DNA of 64,000 bases, taken from the NCBI RefSeq assembly GCF_003024195.1, contig NZ_KZ679038.1:1-64000 (forward strand), read 5' to 3'. The notes beneath the pieces were generated by a model, which had not been told where the DNA came from, made no database searches, and saw only the letters and a list, made by a program, of their open reading frames with translations. Of the stretch, positions 26,053 through 34,451 are shown in pieces. Source of the DNA: Streptomyces dioscori (lineage in GTDB: Bacteria; Actinomycetota; Actinomycetes; Streptomycetales; Streptomycetaceae). The position numbers were made by a program, and so were the translations under genes. The stretch's first letter is position 1. Each line of letters begins with the position of its first letter.

Positions 26053-27192
26053 ATGCCCGTCGACCGGATGCTGCCCACCCAGGAAGCCGCAGACCTCATC
26101 GACCTCGTCCGGGACATCGCCGACAACGAACTCGCACCTCTGGTGGAGCAGCACGAACGCGACAGCCGGTATCCCGAGGGCCTCTTCGCCCTGCTGGGCC
26201 GGGCCGGCCTGCTCGGTCTGCCCTACCCCGACCGGCTCGGAGGCGGCGGCCAGCCCTATGAGGTCTATCTGCAGGCCGTCGAGGAGCTCGCGGCGCGCTG
26301 GGCCGCCGTGGCCGTCGCCGTCAGCGTCCACACCCTGGCCGCCTTCCCCCTGCTCCACTTCGGCACCGAGGACCAGCAGGAGCGCTGGGCCGGGGACGTG
26401 CTGGACGGCAAGCTGATCGGCGGCTACAGCCTGTCCGAACCCCAGGCCGGATCCGACGCGGCCGCGCTGATCTGCCGAGCCGAACCCACTGCCGACGGCT
26501 ACCGCATCAACGGCGCGAAGGCGTGGATCACGCACGGCGGCAGAACCGACTTCTACACCCTGTTCGCCCGCACCGCGGAGGGCCCCGAGGGGATCTCCTG
26601 CTTCTTCGCACCCGGCCGGTGCGACGGCCTCACGTTCGGCAGGCCGGAGGACAAGATGGGCCTGCATGCCATCCCCACCACATCCGCGTACTGGGACGAC
26701 GCCGTGCTGGCAGCCGACCGGCGCATCGGTGGCGAGGGGCAGGGACTGCACATCGCCTTCAGCGCTCTGGATTCCGGTCGGCTCGGTATCGCCGCGTGCG
26801 CCACCGGCCTCGCCCAGGCCGCCCTGGACGCGGCGGTCGCCTACGCACAGGAGCGCAGCACGTTCGGCCGGCGGATCATCGACCACCAGGGGCTGGGTTT
26901 CCTGCTGGCCGACATGGCCGCCGCGGTCGACTCCGCCCGCGCCACCTACCTTGACGCCGCGCGACGCCGCGACGCCGGTCTGCCGTACACCCGCCAGGCA
27001 AGCGTGGCCAAGCTCGTCGCCACCGACGCCGCGATGAAGGTCACCACCGACGCGGTGCAGGTCTTCGGTGGATACGGGTACACCCGTGAGTACCCCGTCG
27101 AGCGGTACATGCGCGAAGCCAAGATCATGCAGATCTTCGAGGGAACCAACCAGATCCAGCGTCTGGTCATCAGCCGTCAGCTCGCCCGCTGA
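26053..27192 (+). CDS. acyl-CoA dehydrogenase
   Basis: A 379-residue FAD-dependent acyl-CoA dehydrogenase. Middle-domain motif YSLSEPQAGSDAAALICRAE, KAWITHGGRTDFY, and the C-terminal signature QVFGGYGYTREYPVERYMRE followed by IFEGTNQIQ with the catalytic Glu. It should introduce the 2,3-double bond into the branched acyl-CoA made by the preceding complex (isobutyryl-, isovaleryl- or 2-methylbutyryl-CoA). AGGAG lies 8 bases before the ATG. It follows E2 by 150 bp and probably belongs to the same unit. Confidence 0.93.
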   Translation: MPVDRMLPTQEAADLIDLVRDIADNELAPLVEQHERDSRYPEGLFALLGRAGLLGLPYPDRLGGGGQPYEVYLQAVEELAARWAAVAVAVSVHTLAAFPLLHFGTEDQQERWAGDVLDGKLIGGYSLSEPQAGSDAAALICRAEPTADGYRINGAKAWITHGGRTDFYTLFARTAEGPEGISCFFAPGRCDGLTFGRPEDKMGLHAIPTTSAYWDDAVLAADRRIGGEGQGLHIAFSALDSGRLGIAACATGLAQAALDAAVAYAQERSTFGRRIIDHQGLGFLLADMAAAVDSARATYLDAARRRDAGLPYTRQASVAKLVATDAAMKVTTDAVQVFGGYGYTREYPVERYMREAKIMQIFEGTNQIQRLVISRQLAR

Positions 27193-27211
27193 ACGCTCCC
27201 GGGGGACAGCC

Positions 27212-27485
27212 ATGCACATCGACGGGTCCGCGGCCCTGGTCACCGGAGCCGCCTCCGGGCTCGGTGCCGCCATCGCCGCCCACCTCGCCCGGTGCGGTGC
27301 GATCGTCCAATGCAGCGTCGGCCGCCGGTGTCCCGCATGCCCGGCGACGGGCCCACCCCACCGAATACGCGCGCCTGGTCGCCATGATCGCCGACCACGA
27401 CTACCTCAGCGGCGAGGTCATCCGCATGGACGGCGCCCTCGCATGCCACCCCGCTGAAGAACGGCATCTCGCCGGAGCCGCGTAG
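27212..27485 (+). pseudogene. HSD10-like SDR (3-hydroxyacyl-CoA dehydrogenase) with internal deletion
   Basis: The start MHIDGSAALVTGAASGLGAA is the normal N-terminus and cofactor loop of an SDR next to acyl-CoA dehydrogenases. Around 27305-27335 the reading breaks off, and the next recognisable part, in another frame, is the C-terminus HPTEYARLVAMIADHDYLSG followed by EVIRMDGAL. About 170 residues including the catalytic Ser-Tyr-Lys are missing, so it is inactive. The intact gene would have carried out the step after hydration of the enoyl-CoA, so the local pathway has lost a piece by deletion. Confidence 0.8.
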
Positions 27486-27594
27486 TACCCCGGCACCGCG
27501 CGTCGCACCGACGGACGTGCAGGCAGATCCGGCAGATTCCTACGGATCGGGTGGCACGGCGACCGAAGCTCATGGACGGACACCGAGGCTCGGC

Positions 27595-28584
27595 TCAGAT
27601 GTCGGTGCGGAGCATGGACGCGCCGGCCGGGGTGAGAGTGTGCAGGACGTTTCCGCCGTGCCGGCTGCTGATCAGCAAGCCCGCGCCGCGTAGTACCCCG
27701 GTGTGTTTGCTGACGGAGGACGAGGAGATCCCCGCCGCGCGGGCGATCTCCCCGGTGGTGGCGCCCGCTCCGGACGCCGCGACGCGCAGCACGGTCGTCC
27801 GGGTACGTCCGAGCAGTGCGGTCAGCGGGGTGGGCGAGGTGGACGGGGTCGCTGCGGCCGGTTCGTGCAGCAGGGGGTAGATCAGCACGGGCGGTAGCCG
27901 GGGGTCGGCCAGGCTGACCGGGTTGTCCCAGCAGAAGTAGGACGGTACGAGCCGGATGCCCCGGCCGCCCAGGTGCAGGTCCCGGTCCACGGCGTAGCGG
28001 ACGTGGAGGACCGGGGGCTGCCAGCGCATGGCCGGTCCGAGTCCGGCCAGCATTCCCTGGATACCTCCATGGAGCAGTTCGCGGCAGGACGACGACCGCC
28101 CCGCTTCCAGATGGGCGTGGATCTGGTCGGCGAAGGGGCGTACGGCAACCTCGTGGTACGAGCGGATCGCGGCCACAAAGTCCCGGCGTTCCTGCGTGTC
28201 GGTCAGCCGTCGCACCCACGCCGGAGCTCGAACGTGCTGATGGAGCATGGCCAGTTCACGGTTCACCCGGCCGGAGGGTGTGGACACGATGGCGTCGAGT
28301 GCGGCGTCCAGTCCGTCGTCGGCACAGCTCGACCGGTCGGGCGTCAGGAAATCAGGAAAGTACCGGGCTCTCGGAAACAGTGGCAGAAGCACTTCGCGCA
28401 CGACGCGGTCGAGTCTCTGCTCACGTAGTCGGGCGTGCGTGGTCCGGTACCACCCGGCGTATGCCCAACGGCCCGCGCGGGTCTGAAAGCGGTGCAGACT
28501 CGCGGCCACCTCCCAGAGCGCGTCAGGTGCCGTGGCCATCCGGGTTCTCGCCAGGTCAGCATCTGTGAAGTGAATTCGGAGCAC
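27595..28584 (-). CDS. ArsR-like winged-helix regulator with DUF5937 domain
   Basis: A 329-residue actinobacterial regulator. Residues about 1-230 form the DUF5937 domain (VLRIHFTDADLARTRMATAP, then LWEVAASLHRFQ, and later FCWDNPVSLADPRLPPVLIY). Residues about 245-329 are an ArsR-type winged HTH (GATTGEIARAAGISSSSVSK, HTGVLRGAGLLISSRHGGNV). The GTG at 28584 follows AGGGGGA and gives the family start; upstream in-frame codons are less likely. No metal-binding Cys cluster is seen. It is divergent from the I36-like secreted protein gene 110 bp away and may control it. Confidence 0.85.
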   Translation of the reverse strand: MLRIHFTDADLARTRMATAPDALWEVAASLHRFQTRAGRWAYAGWYRTTHARLREQRLDRVVREVLLPLFPRARYFPDFLTPDRSSCADDGLDAALDAIVSTPSGRVNRELAMLHQHVRAPAWVRRLTDTQERRDFVAAIRSYHEVAVRPFADQIHAHLEAGRSSSCRELLHGGIQGMLAGLGPAMRWQPPVLHVRYAVDRDLHLGGRGIRLVPSYFCWDNPVSLADPRLPPVLIYPLLHEPAAATPSTSPTPLTALLGRTRTTVLRVAASGAGATTGEIARAAGISSSSVSKHTGVLRGAGLLISSRHGGNVLHTLTPAGASMLRTDI

Positions 28585-28694
28585 GCCGTTCCCCCTTGTG
28601 ACCACGGCTTTTTCCTCCTGGCGACACAGCATGGCCAGGCAGGACGGGCGCTGGCAATAGTGAAGGCGACCAAATCGAGCAGTAAGGGGGAAAG

Positions 28695-29198
28695 ATGAGA
28701 CGCATATTGGCCATGATCGCGGGAGTGGTTCTCCTGCTCGGCGCTATGGCCGGCACCTCGGCGGCCAGTTCGGCGAACGGCTCGGCAAACGGCTCCGAGG
28801 GTCAGAATCAGGTGGCGGCGACGGCATTCAAGTCGGTAAAGGTCGCCGCGGCACCTTCCGGATGCGGTTCGGGCAATTTCTGCTTCTGGCCGAACGCCGG
28901 TTACTCGCCGGCGGGTAATCCGGGTGAACTCTCGGGAAGGAACGCCGACTGGTCCGTCTTCAGTCGCAGCGCCTGTCCCAACGGCAACTGGGACAACTGC
29001 GCTTCCTCGGACTACAACAACGGAAACAGCTGCGAAGCCATCGTCTGGACCGGTAAGTCCTACTCGGGCAGCGCGGGCATCGTGTATCGCGGCACCGGTG
29101 GAGACTTCAACTCCACGTTCAACAACGCGGTCTCCTCGAACAGTTGGAGTACTGCTTCCGGCGGTACGAGCTCGGCATGCGGCGGCCCTGTGCCGTAG
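28695..29198 (+). CDS. secreted peptidase inhibitor I36-like protein
   Basis: A 167-residue exported protein. A Sec signal peptide covers about residues 1-24 (MRRILAMIAGVVLLLGAMAG). The mature part has a Ser/Gly/Asn-rich spacer and a compact domain with conserved Cys and aromatic residues: CGSGNFCFWPNAGYSPAGNP, CPNGNWDNC, and NSTFNNAVSSNSW. This matches the beta-gamma-crystallin-like family I36 of Streptomyces extracellular inhibitors. The target protease is unknown. AGGGGG precedes the ATG. A hairpin follows at 29241-29271. Confidence 0.8.
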   Translation: MRRILAMIAGVVLLLGAMAGTSAASSANGSANGSEGQNQVAATAFKSVKVAAAPSGCGSGNFCFWPNAGYSPAGNPGELSGRNADWSVFSRSACPNGNWDNCASSDYNNGNSCEAIVWTGKSYSGSAGIVYRGTGGDFNSTFNNAVSSNSWSTASGGTSSACGGPVP

Positions 29199-29240
29199 TC
29201 CCGGCGCTGGAAAGGCTCTGCCGCTCCAAGGTGGCTCCAA

Positions 29241-29271
29241 GGTGTCCGTGGGTGAGCGCCCCGCGGACACC
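29241..29271. terminator. hairpin behind the I36-like gene
   Basis: GGTGTCCG (29241-29248) pairs with CGGACACC (29264-29271), with GGG/CCC inside, followed by a pyrimidine-rich tract. It separates the I36-like gene from the next lipoprotein gene. Confidence 0.6.
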
Positions 29272-29324
29272 GCGCCTCTCTCCTCCCCCGCCTTCCACCC
29301 GACGACCGAGAGGGTCCGGGCACC

Positions 29325-30227
29325 ATGCGACTTGCTCTGCTCGCCTGCGCGGTGGCGGGCGTTCTCACGCTGAGCGCCTGCGGGACATCCGCCACCGACG
29401 GTGACGCCACCCGTGCCGAACTCACCAGCCTCGAACTCGACCTCCTCACCCGTTCCGGTACCTTCACCCGGACCAGCGTCGATCTCGCGAACGCAGAATC
29501 CGAGCTCATATCGGCCTGCATGACAGCGCAGGGATTCCGCTATCGCGCCGACGCATCCGCCCCGACGGCCGAATCCGACGAGGAACGCTCTCTGAACATG
29601 AAGGAGCGTCACGAACGTGGTTATGGTCTCGCCGCCCAGTACGGCGACGAAAAGGAAGCAGCCGGCATCGCCGCCAACGACGCCTATGTGGCAGGGCTTT
29701 CGAAGAAGAACGCCGACGCATACTCTGAAGCCCTGCGAGGAGACGCCACCGACTTCCGGGAGATGAGGTTCGAGGGTGGTCGGAACATCACCTTCTCGGC
29801 GCGTGGCTGCGAGGCACGGAGCCGTACGTCCCTTTACGGAAACCTGGACGACTGGGTGGCCATTGCCTACTTCCCGCAGAATCTCAACAGCGAGCTCACT
29901 CCCCGCGTGGAGAAGTCCCCGAAGTACCGCAAGGCCATGAACGACTGGCGGACCTGCATGCGAGGCCAGGGATACACCTATGCGTCCCCCGACGCGGCCT
30001 ATGATCAGCTCAAGGCTGCCTACCGCGCGCAGGGCGTCACCACTGCCTTACGTGAACGGGAGATCGCCGTCTCGGTGGCGGACGGCGACTGCGGCGCCGA
30101 AGTCCACGTTCCCTCCACCGTCCTGGCCCTGCGACGCGCCTACGCTCAGTCGCTGCCCACCGCTGACAAGCTCCAGCTGCAGCGGCTCACGACCATCTGG
30201 AAGACGGCCGCCGACGGAATCCAGTGA
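29325..30227 (+). CDS. putative lipoprotein with a TTA codon
   Basis: A 300-residue exported lipoprotein with the signal MRLALLACAVAGVLTLSAC (lipobox TLSAC). The mature part is mostly helical and rich in Arg, Glu and Ala, with Cys residues in ISACMTAQGF, RGCEARSRT, WRTCMRGQGY and DGDCGAEVH that could form two disulfides. I do not recognise the family. Codon 242 (30048-30050) is TTA, the rare leucine codon read by the bldA tRNA in Streptomyces, which would tie expression to late growth. GAGAGGG lies about 11 bases upstream. The neighbours are an I36-like secreted protein and a convergent SARP. Confidence 0.75.
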   Translation: MRLALLACAVAGVLTLSACGTSATDGDATRAELTSLELDLLTRSGTFTRTSVDLANAESELISACMTAQGFRYRADASAPTAESDEERSLNMKERHERGYGLAAQYGDEKEAAGIAANDAYVAGLSKKNADAYSEALRGDATDFREMRFEGGRNITFSARGCEARSRTSLYGNLDDWVAIAYFPQNLNSELTPRVEKSPKYRKAMNDWRTCMRGQGYTYASPDAAYDQLKAAYRAQGVTTALREREIAVSVADGDCGAEVHVPSTVLALRRAYAQSLPTADKLQLQRLTTIWKTAADGIQ

Positions 30228-30361
30228 CGCCGTGAGAGTCCGGCCGCCTTCCCGCGCCGCCGATCTGCCGCACCTGCACCCCTTCACCAACGGCCCGGAG
30301 CGCGACCGCGCCTCCGTCGAGTCCGCTCTCCCCCTGCCCTGGCACAACGGCCGGCCTGCCC

Positions 30362-33328
30362 TCAGATGTTGATGGTGGCCGGCCCGCTCCTTGAGGGAAC
30401 CTCGTCGTGTTCCTCCAGCAGCTCGCGCAGTCTGTCGGCCTCGGTGTGGCCGAGGACGTCGAGTATCGCGAGTGCCTCGTTCCACGCCCGGCGAGCCTCC
30501 TGCGGGGACGTGACGGCGAGTGCTTCACCCCGGTGGACGAGGGTGTCGGCGATCAGTGAGGCGTCGTTGAGGGCGCGGTAGTGGGCGAGCGCGTGGTCGA
30601 AGGCCTCCAGCGCCTCGTCGTGCTGTCCGAGGCGGTGGTGCGCGACACCCATGGTGTCCCAGGCCGCCGCCTCGATGTTCCTGTTCCCGGACCTGTTCGC
30701 GATGCGGACCGCGCGGCGGCAGTCCCCCAGCGCCTCCTCGTACTCGTGCAGGAGCAGGCGGGTCCAGGCCACTTCGTTGGTGACGCTCGCGATGCCGACG
30801 TAGGCCCGCGTCCTCGTGTACAGGGCGCAGGCGATCTTGTACTGCGCCAGGGCCTCGCGGTGGTCCTGCCGGACGTTCGCCAGGAATGCCAGGTACCGGT
30901 GGGTCAGCGCCGTGAAGGGCACGTCGCCCAGGTCGGTGAACAGTTCCAGCGCCCGTTCCAGGTGCGCGGCTCCCCGCGCGTGGTCGTTCGTCCGGACGTG
31001 GGCGAACCCGAGGACACGATGCATGTGGGCCTCGCCCAGTGTCTCCCCGAGCCGTTGCGCGCCCGCGAGTGCGGTGGTGTGCAGCTCGATCTGCTCCTCA
31101 CGGCGTCCTCGCCGGTCGAGGACGAGTTCCAGGGTCGCCGCCATGCGCCAGGCGTGCGCGCCCGTGCCGTGACCGCTGTCCCGGGTGATCACCGCCTCCA
31201 GCGCCGGCATCTCCCGCAGGAGCCATTTCGCGGCACGGTCCGTGTCGGTGAACGACAGGACCTGTGTGCCGGGGGCGGCGTCGGGCAGCGGGAGAGGTTC
31301 CCGGTGCGTGTACAGCTGGGTGGCCGCGCCGCGCGCGCTGTGCAGGTAGTGGTCGAAGAGCCGGCGGCGGGCGTCCTCACGGGCTTCGGACGGGTCCTCG
31401 GCCAGGGAGAGCTCCTGGCTGAAGGTCCGCAGCAGTTCGTGCGAGCCGTAGAGACCGGGCGCGGGCTCCGTCCACAGGCTGGCACGGGTGAGCTCGGACA
31501 GCACAGGGCGCGTCTGCGCCGTCGTCAGCCCCGCGAGGCTCGCCACGGCCTGCACGGAGACGCCGTGGGGCGGACACATCCACAGCAGCCGGAAGAGCCC
31601 GGCCGCCTCCGGAGTCAGCGTGCGGTACGACCAGGAGAACACCGACCGGGGGTCGGTGGCCGGGTCCCCGACGGCGAAGACGCCGAGGTCGTCGCGGCTC
31701 TCCGCCAGTTCCGCGGCGATGTCCGCGAGGGGCGCGGACGGGTGGCCCTCCGCACGCGCGCACACGATCGCCAGGGCGAGGGGCAGCCGGCCGCACTGCT
31801 CGGCGATGCCGATCGCCGCCTGCCGGTCGGCGGCGACGCGGGACGCGCCCAGCCGCTTCGACATGAACTCGATGGATTCGGTGACGGTCAGGATGTCCAG
31901 GCGCAGGGAACGTGCTCCGTTGGCGGCGACGAGTCCGTGCAACTGCTCCCGGCTGGTGATCACCGTGACGCACGTCGGTGTCCCCGGCAGGAGAGGACGT
32001 ACCTGTTCGGCGCTGCGGGCGTTGTCCAGGACCACCAGCACGCGCCGTCCGGCCAGCATGCTTCGGTACAGGGCGGCCTGGCCGTCGAGGCTCGGCGGGA
32101 TGTCCTCGGCCGGTACGCCGAGTGCGTCCAGGAAGTAGCAGATCGCGGCCGTCGGCGTGAGCGCGACTCCCGCCGGGTCGTAGCCGCGCAGATTGACGTA
32201 CAGCTGTCCGTCGGGAAAGTGCCGGGTGTTGCGGTGGGCCCAGTGCAGGGCGAGCGTGGTCTTCCCCACGCCCGGCGCGCCGCCGATCGCGCTGATGACG
32301 ACGGCGGCCGGCGTGCCGCCGTCGGCCGGCAGCAGGTCACGCATCCAGTCGAGTTCGGCTCTCCTGCCGGTGAACGCGTGCAGGTCGGCGGGGAGTTGGG
32401 CGGGGCGTACGCCGGTGGCCGTCCGCCGGCCGTCCCCTGGACCCGCCCCCGGACTCGTAACCCGGCTCCCGCCTGGGGAGAGTTCGCCGCTGATGTCCGG
32501 CGCCTTCGGGTCGCCGGAGCGGGACGTCCTCGTCGGCACGACGGTGCCGCGCAGGACGCGGATCTGGGCCTCGCGCAGTTCGGAACCGGGATCGACACCC
32601 AGCTCGCTCGTGAGCCGGGACCGGACGACCTGGTAGTGGTCCAGGGCCTGGGCCGCCAGCCCCTCGGCGGCGAGGACGAGGACGAGCCGCGCCTGGAGGC
32701 ACTCGTTCAGCGGTTCGCTCTCGGCCGCCCGTCTGACCAGCGGGAGCACCCTGGACGTGTCGCCCCCGGCCAGCGCCGCGTCGGCGGCGTCCCTGGCCGC
32801 GTGCAGATACTCGGCGTCGACTCCGGCGAAGACCGCATGGGAGTACGCCGTGCGGGGAAGCCCTTCCGCGGTCCGCCCCAGCCACAGGGAGAGCGCACGG
32901 ACGAACAGACCGGTGGCTTCCGCGGGCCGCCCCGCGGCCGAGGCGGTCTGCGCCGCGTCCCGCAGTCTCCGGAACCTCAGCAGGTCCAGTGCCCCGTCCT
33001 CGGTGTTCAACCGGTAGCCGTCGGCCGCACGCACCAGGACACGGGCCTCGGTTCTGCTGGTCAGCTCCGGTTCGAGCAGTCTCCTCAGTGAACCGACGTG
33101 CCGGTGGACGACGTTGACCGCGTGCTCCGGCGGCTCCTCCTCCCATAAGGCGTCGACTATCCGGTGCAGCGGTACCGGCCGGTCCGACTGCACCAGAAGC
33201 AGTGCCAGCAACGACCGCTGCTTCGGTGGGCCCAGGCTGAGCTCCGTCGCGTGCCGCCAGGCCCTGAGAGGCCCGAGCACCGAGAAGCGCAGTGCGACGT
33301 CCGTCGTGGGCTGGTTCTCGGGGCTCAC
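30362..33328 (-). CDS. AfsR/SARP family regulator (BTAD, NB-ARC, TPR)
   Basis: A 988-residue regulator of the large AfsR-type architecture. Residues about 10-105 are the OmpR-like winged DNA-binding domain (LRFSVLGPLRAWRHATELSL, LHRIVDALWEEEPPEHAVNV), about 110-260 the BTAD domain, about 315-650 an NB-ARC ATPase with Walker A GGAPGVGKTTL at 349-359 and a Walker B-like RVLVVLDNA, and about 700-985 TPR repeats (HRVLGFAHVRTNDHARGAAH, AWDTMGVAHHRLGQHDEALE). Such proteins integrate signals and activate promoters through direct repeats. GGAG lies 8 bases before the GTG. No biosynthetic cluster is adjacent, so the target is unclear; the lipoprotein and I36 genes next to it are candidates. Confidence 0.93.
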   Translation of the reverse strand: MSPENQPTTDVALRFSVLGPLRAWRHATELSLGPPKQRSLLALLLVQSDRPVPLHRIVDALWEEEPPEHAVNVVHRHVGSLRRLLEPELTSRTEARVLVRAADGYRLNTEDGALDLLRFRRLRDAAQTASAAGRPAEATGLFVRALSLWLGRTAEGLPRTAYSHAVFAGVDAEYLHAARDAADAALAGGDTSRVLPLVRRAAESEPLNECLQARLVLVLAAEGLAAQALDHYQVVRSRLTSELGVDPGSELREAQIRVLRGTVVPTRTSRSGDPKAPDISGELSPGGSRVTSPGAGPGDGRRTATGVRPAQLPADLHAFTGRRAELDWMRDLLPADGGTPAAVVISAIGGAPGVGKTTLALHWAHRNTRHFPDGQLYVNLRGYDPAGVALTPTAAICYFLDALGVPAEDIPPSLDGQAALYRSMLAGRRVLVVLDNARSAEQVRPLLPGTPTCVTVITSREQLHGLVAANGARSLRLDILTVTESIEFMSKRLGASRVAADRQAAIGIAEQCGRLPLALAIVCARAEGHPSAPLADIAAELAESRDDLGVFAVGDPATDPRSVFSWSYRTLTPEAAGLFRLLWMCPPHGVSVQAVASLAGLTTAQTRPVLSELTRASLWTEPAPGLYGSHELLRTFSQELSLAEDPSEAREDARRRLFDHYLHSARGAATQLYTHREPLPLPDAAPGTQVLSFTDTDRAAKWLLREMPALEAVITRDSGHGTGAHAWRMAATLELVLDRRGRREEQIELHTTALAGAQRLGETLGEAHMHRVLGFAHVRTNDHARGAAHLERALELFTDLGDVPFTALTHRYLAFLANVRQDHREALAQYKIACALYTRTRAYVGIASVTNEVAWTRLLLHEYEEALGDCRRAVRIANRSGNRNIEAAAWDTMGVAHHRLGQHDEALEAFDHALAHYRALNDASLIADTLVHRGEALAVTSPQEARRAWNEALAILDVLGHTEADRLRELLEEHDEVPSRSGPATINI

Positions 33329-33480
33329 TTCTGGTTCTCCCTACAGGTGATCGTCCGGTGGTCACTGGCCCTGGCGAGGGCGCGAAGCGCGCCGCTCATG
33401 CACAGGTACGGAGCAAGATCCTCAAGCCCTCACCCGGTTGCCTCCCCGTGGCACGGCGGTGACGGACCGGAGACACTCTT

Positions 33481-33518
33481 TACGTGATTTCGACATCCGT
33501 ACGTGATCCCGACATCGG
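33481..33518. repeat. 19-bp direct repeat upstream of the SARP gene
   Basis: TACGTGATTTCGACATCCG is followed directly by TACGTGATCCCGACATCGG (3 differences). Direct repeats upstream of or near SARP targets are the typical binding sites of this family, but the unit length here (19) differs from the usual 11- or 22-bp periodicity. The rest of the space 33329-33669 holds no convincing gene. Confidence 0.5.
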
Positions 33519-33669
33519 GCGGCCTCCCCGACACCGTGGGCCGCCGACGGGCGACCGCGCCCCACACTCTGCGCGACCCGGTCGGGTGGACGCCGGACCC
33601 GGCCATTTGCGGCCAGTCGCGAAGAAAACGCGCTCGGCGGTCAAGTCCGGCTCTGCGTGGGCCCGTACG

Positions 33670-33705
33670 CCGAAGGGCCCCACTCGCACGAGTGGGGCCC
33701 TTCGG
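33670..33705. terminator. 17-bp stem hairpin behind the ECF sigma gene
   Basis: CCGAAGGGCCCCACTCG and CGAGTGGGGCCCTTCGG pair perfectly over 17 bp around a two-base loop. It lies 34 bp past the sigma factor stop codon and is the strongest hairpin in the window. Confidence 0.88.
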
Positions 33706-33739
33706 TACGTTTCGGCGTGTGTTCGGGAGTGGTGCGGGG

Positions 33740-34270
33740 TCAGTTCCCCGCCGACGAGCGCCGGTTGCGCAGAGCGCGCAGTGCCAGGTGACGACGTGAC
33801 CTGACCGTGCCCGCCGGCACGTCCAGGATGCGTGCGGTCTCCTCCACGCTGCATCCGTAGATGTAGAGGTAGACGAGCACCTTGCGGTGGTCCGCCGAAA
33901 CGCCCCGCAGCAGGGAAACGGCCTCCATGGCCGCGTGCGCCGGTTCGGTGTGGTCCTCCTGGGCCGGGTCCCCGCTCTCGGTGGTCACCGTCTCGTGCCG
34001 GGCGTAGGCACTTCGCGACCGGTCGATGATCAGGTTCCGCGCGACCTTGAACAGCCAGCCGCGTACGGACCCTTCCCGGCTGAGGAGTCTGTCGGCGTGA
34101 TGCCACGCCTTGACGAACGTCTCCTGGACGATGTCCTCGGCGAGATGGTGGTCCGAGAGCAGTCTGTGCGCGTAGGCGAGGAGCGCGTCCCTGTGCTGCT
34201 CCACCAGGCCGTCCACGAGGTGGGGAGCCGGCGAGGTCGTCGATGGAGCGATGCCCGCGAGTAGCGTCAT
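33740..34270 (-). CDS. ECF RNA polymerase sigma factor
   Basis: A 176-residue ECF sigma factor. Region 2 lies at about residues 24-90 (LLAYAHRLLSDHHLAEDIVQ, ETFVKAWHHADRLL, GWLFKVARNLIIDRSRS), region 4 at about 120-170 (LLRGVSADHRKVLVYLYIYG, CSVEETARILDVPAGTVRSR). There is no zinc-binding anti-sigma gene beside it, and no extended C-terminal domain. The two genes upstream on the same strand encode surface lipoproteins, so it may be controlled by, or control, envelope functions. AGGA lies about 9 bases before the ATG at 34270. A 17-bp hairpin follows. Confidence 0.9.
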   Translation of the reverse strand: MTLLAGIAPSTTSPAPHLVDGLVEQHRDALLAYAHRLLSDHHLAEDIVQETFVKAWHHADRLLSREGSVRGWLFKVARNLIIDRSRSAYARHETVTTESGDPAQEDHTEPAHAAMEAVSLLRGVSADHRKVLVYLYIYGCSVEETARILDVPAGTVRSRRHLALRALRNRRSSAGN

Positions 34271-34451
34271 GGTGGCTTGTTCCTGGTTCTGTGTCGCACC
34301 GGTGCTCCGTCCGGACAGGCGGGGGACTGTCCGGACGCGGAAGCACACGGGGAGGGATCTGGTTTCGGGACCGACCGTAGGCAAGGGCCAGTGCCGAAAG
34401 AGTGACGAGCGGGCCACCGCGGCCGTCACTTCCCACCATCGTCCCGCGGTC

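Noticed and set aside
23857..27273. A 1,138-codon open frame on the minus strand
   Set aside because: It lies wholly antisense to the well-supported E1beta, E2 and acyl-CoA dehydrogenase genes. Its residues are the Gly/Arg/Val-rich pattern produced by reading high-GC genes backwards, and it matches no family.
30581..33091. An 836-codon plus-strand frame across the SARP gene
   Set aside because: It is the antisense shadow of a SARP with clear BTAD, Walker A and TPR motifs.
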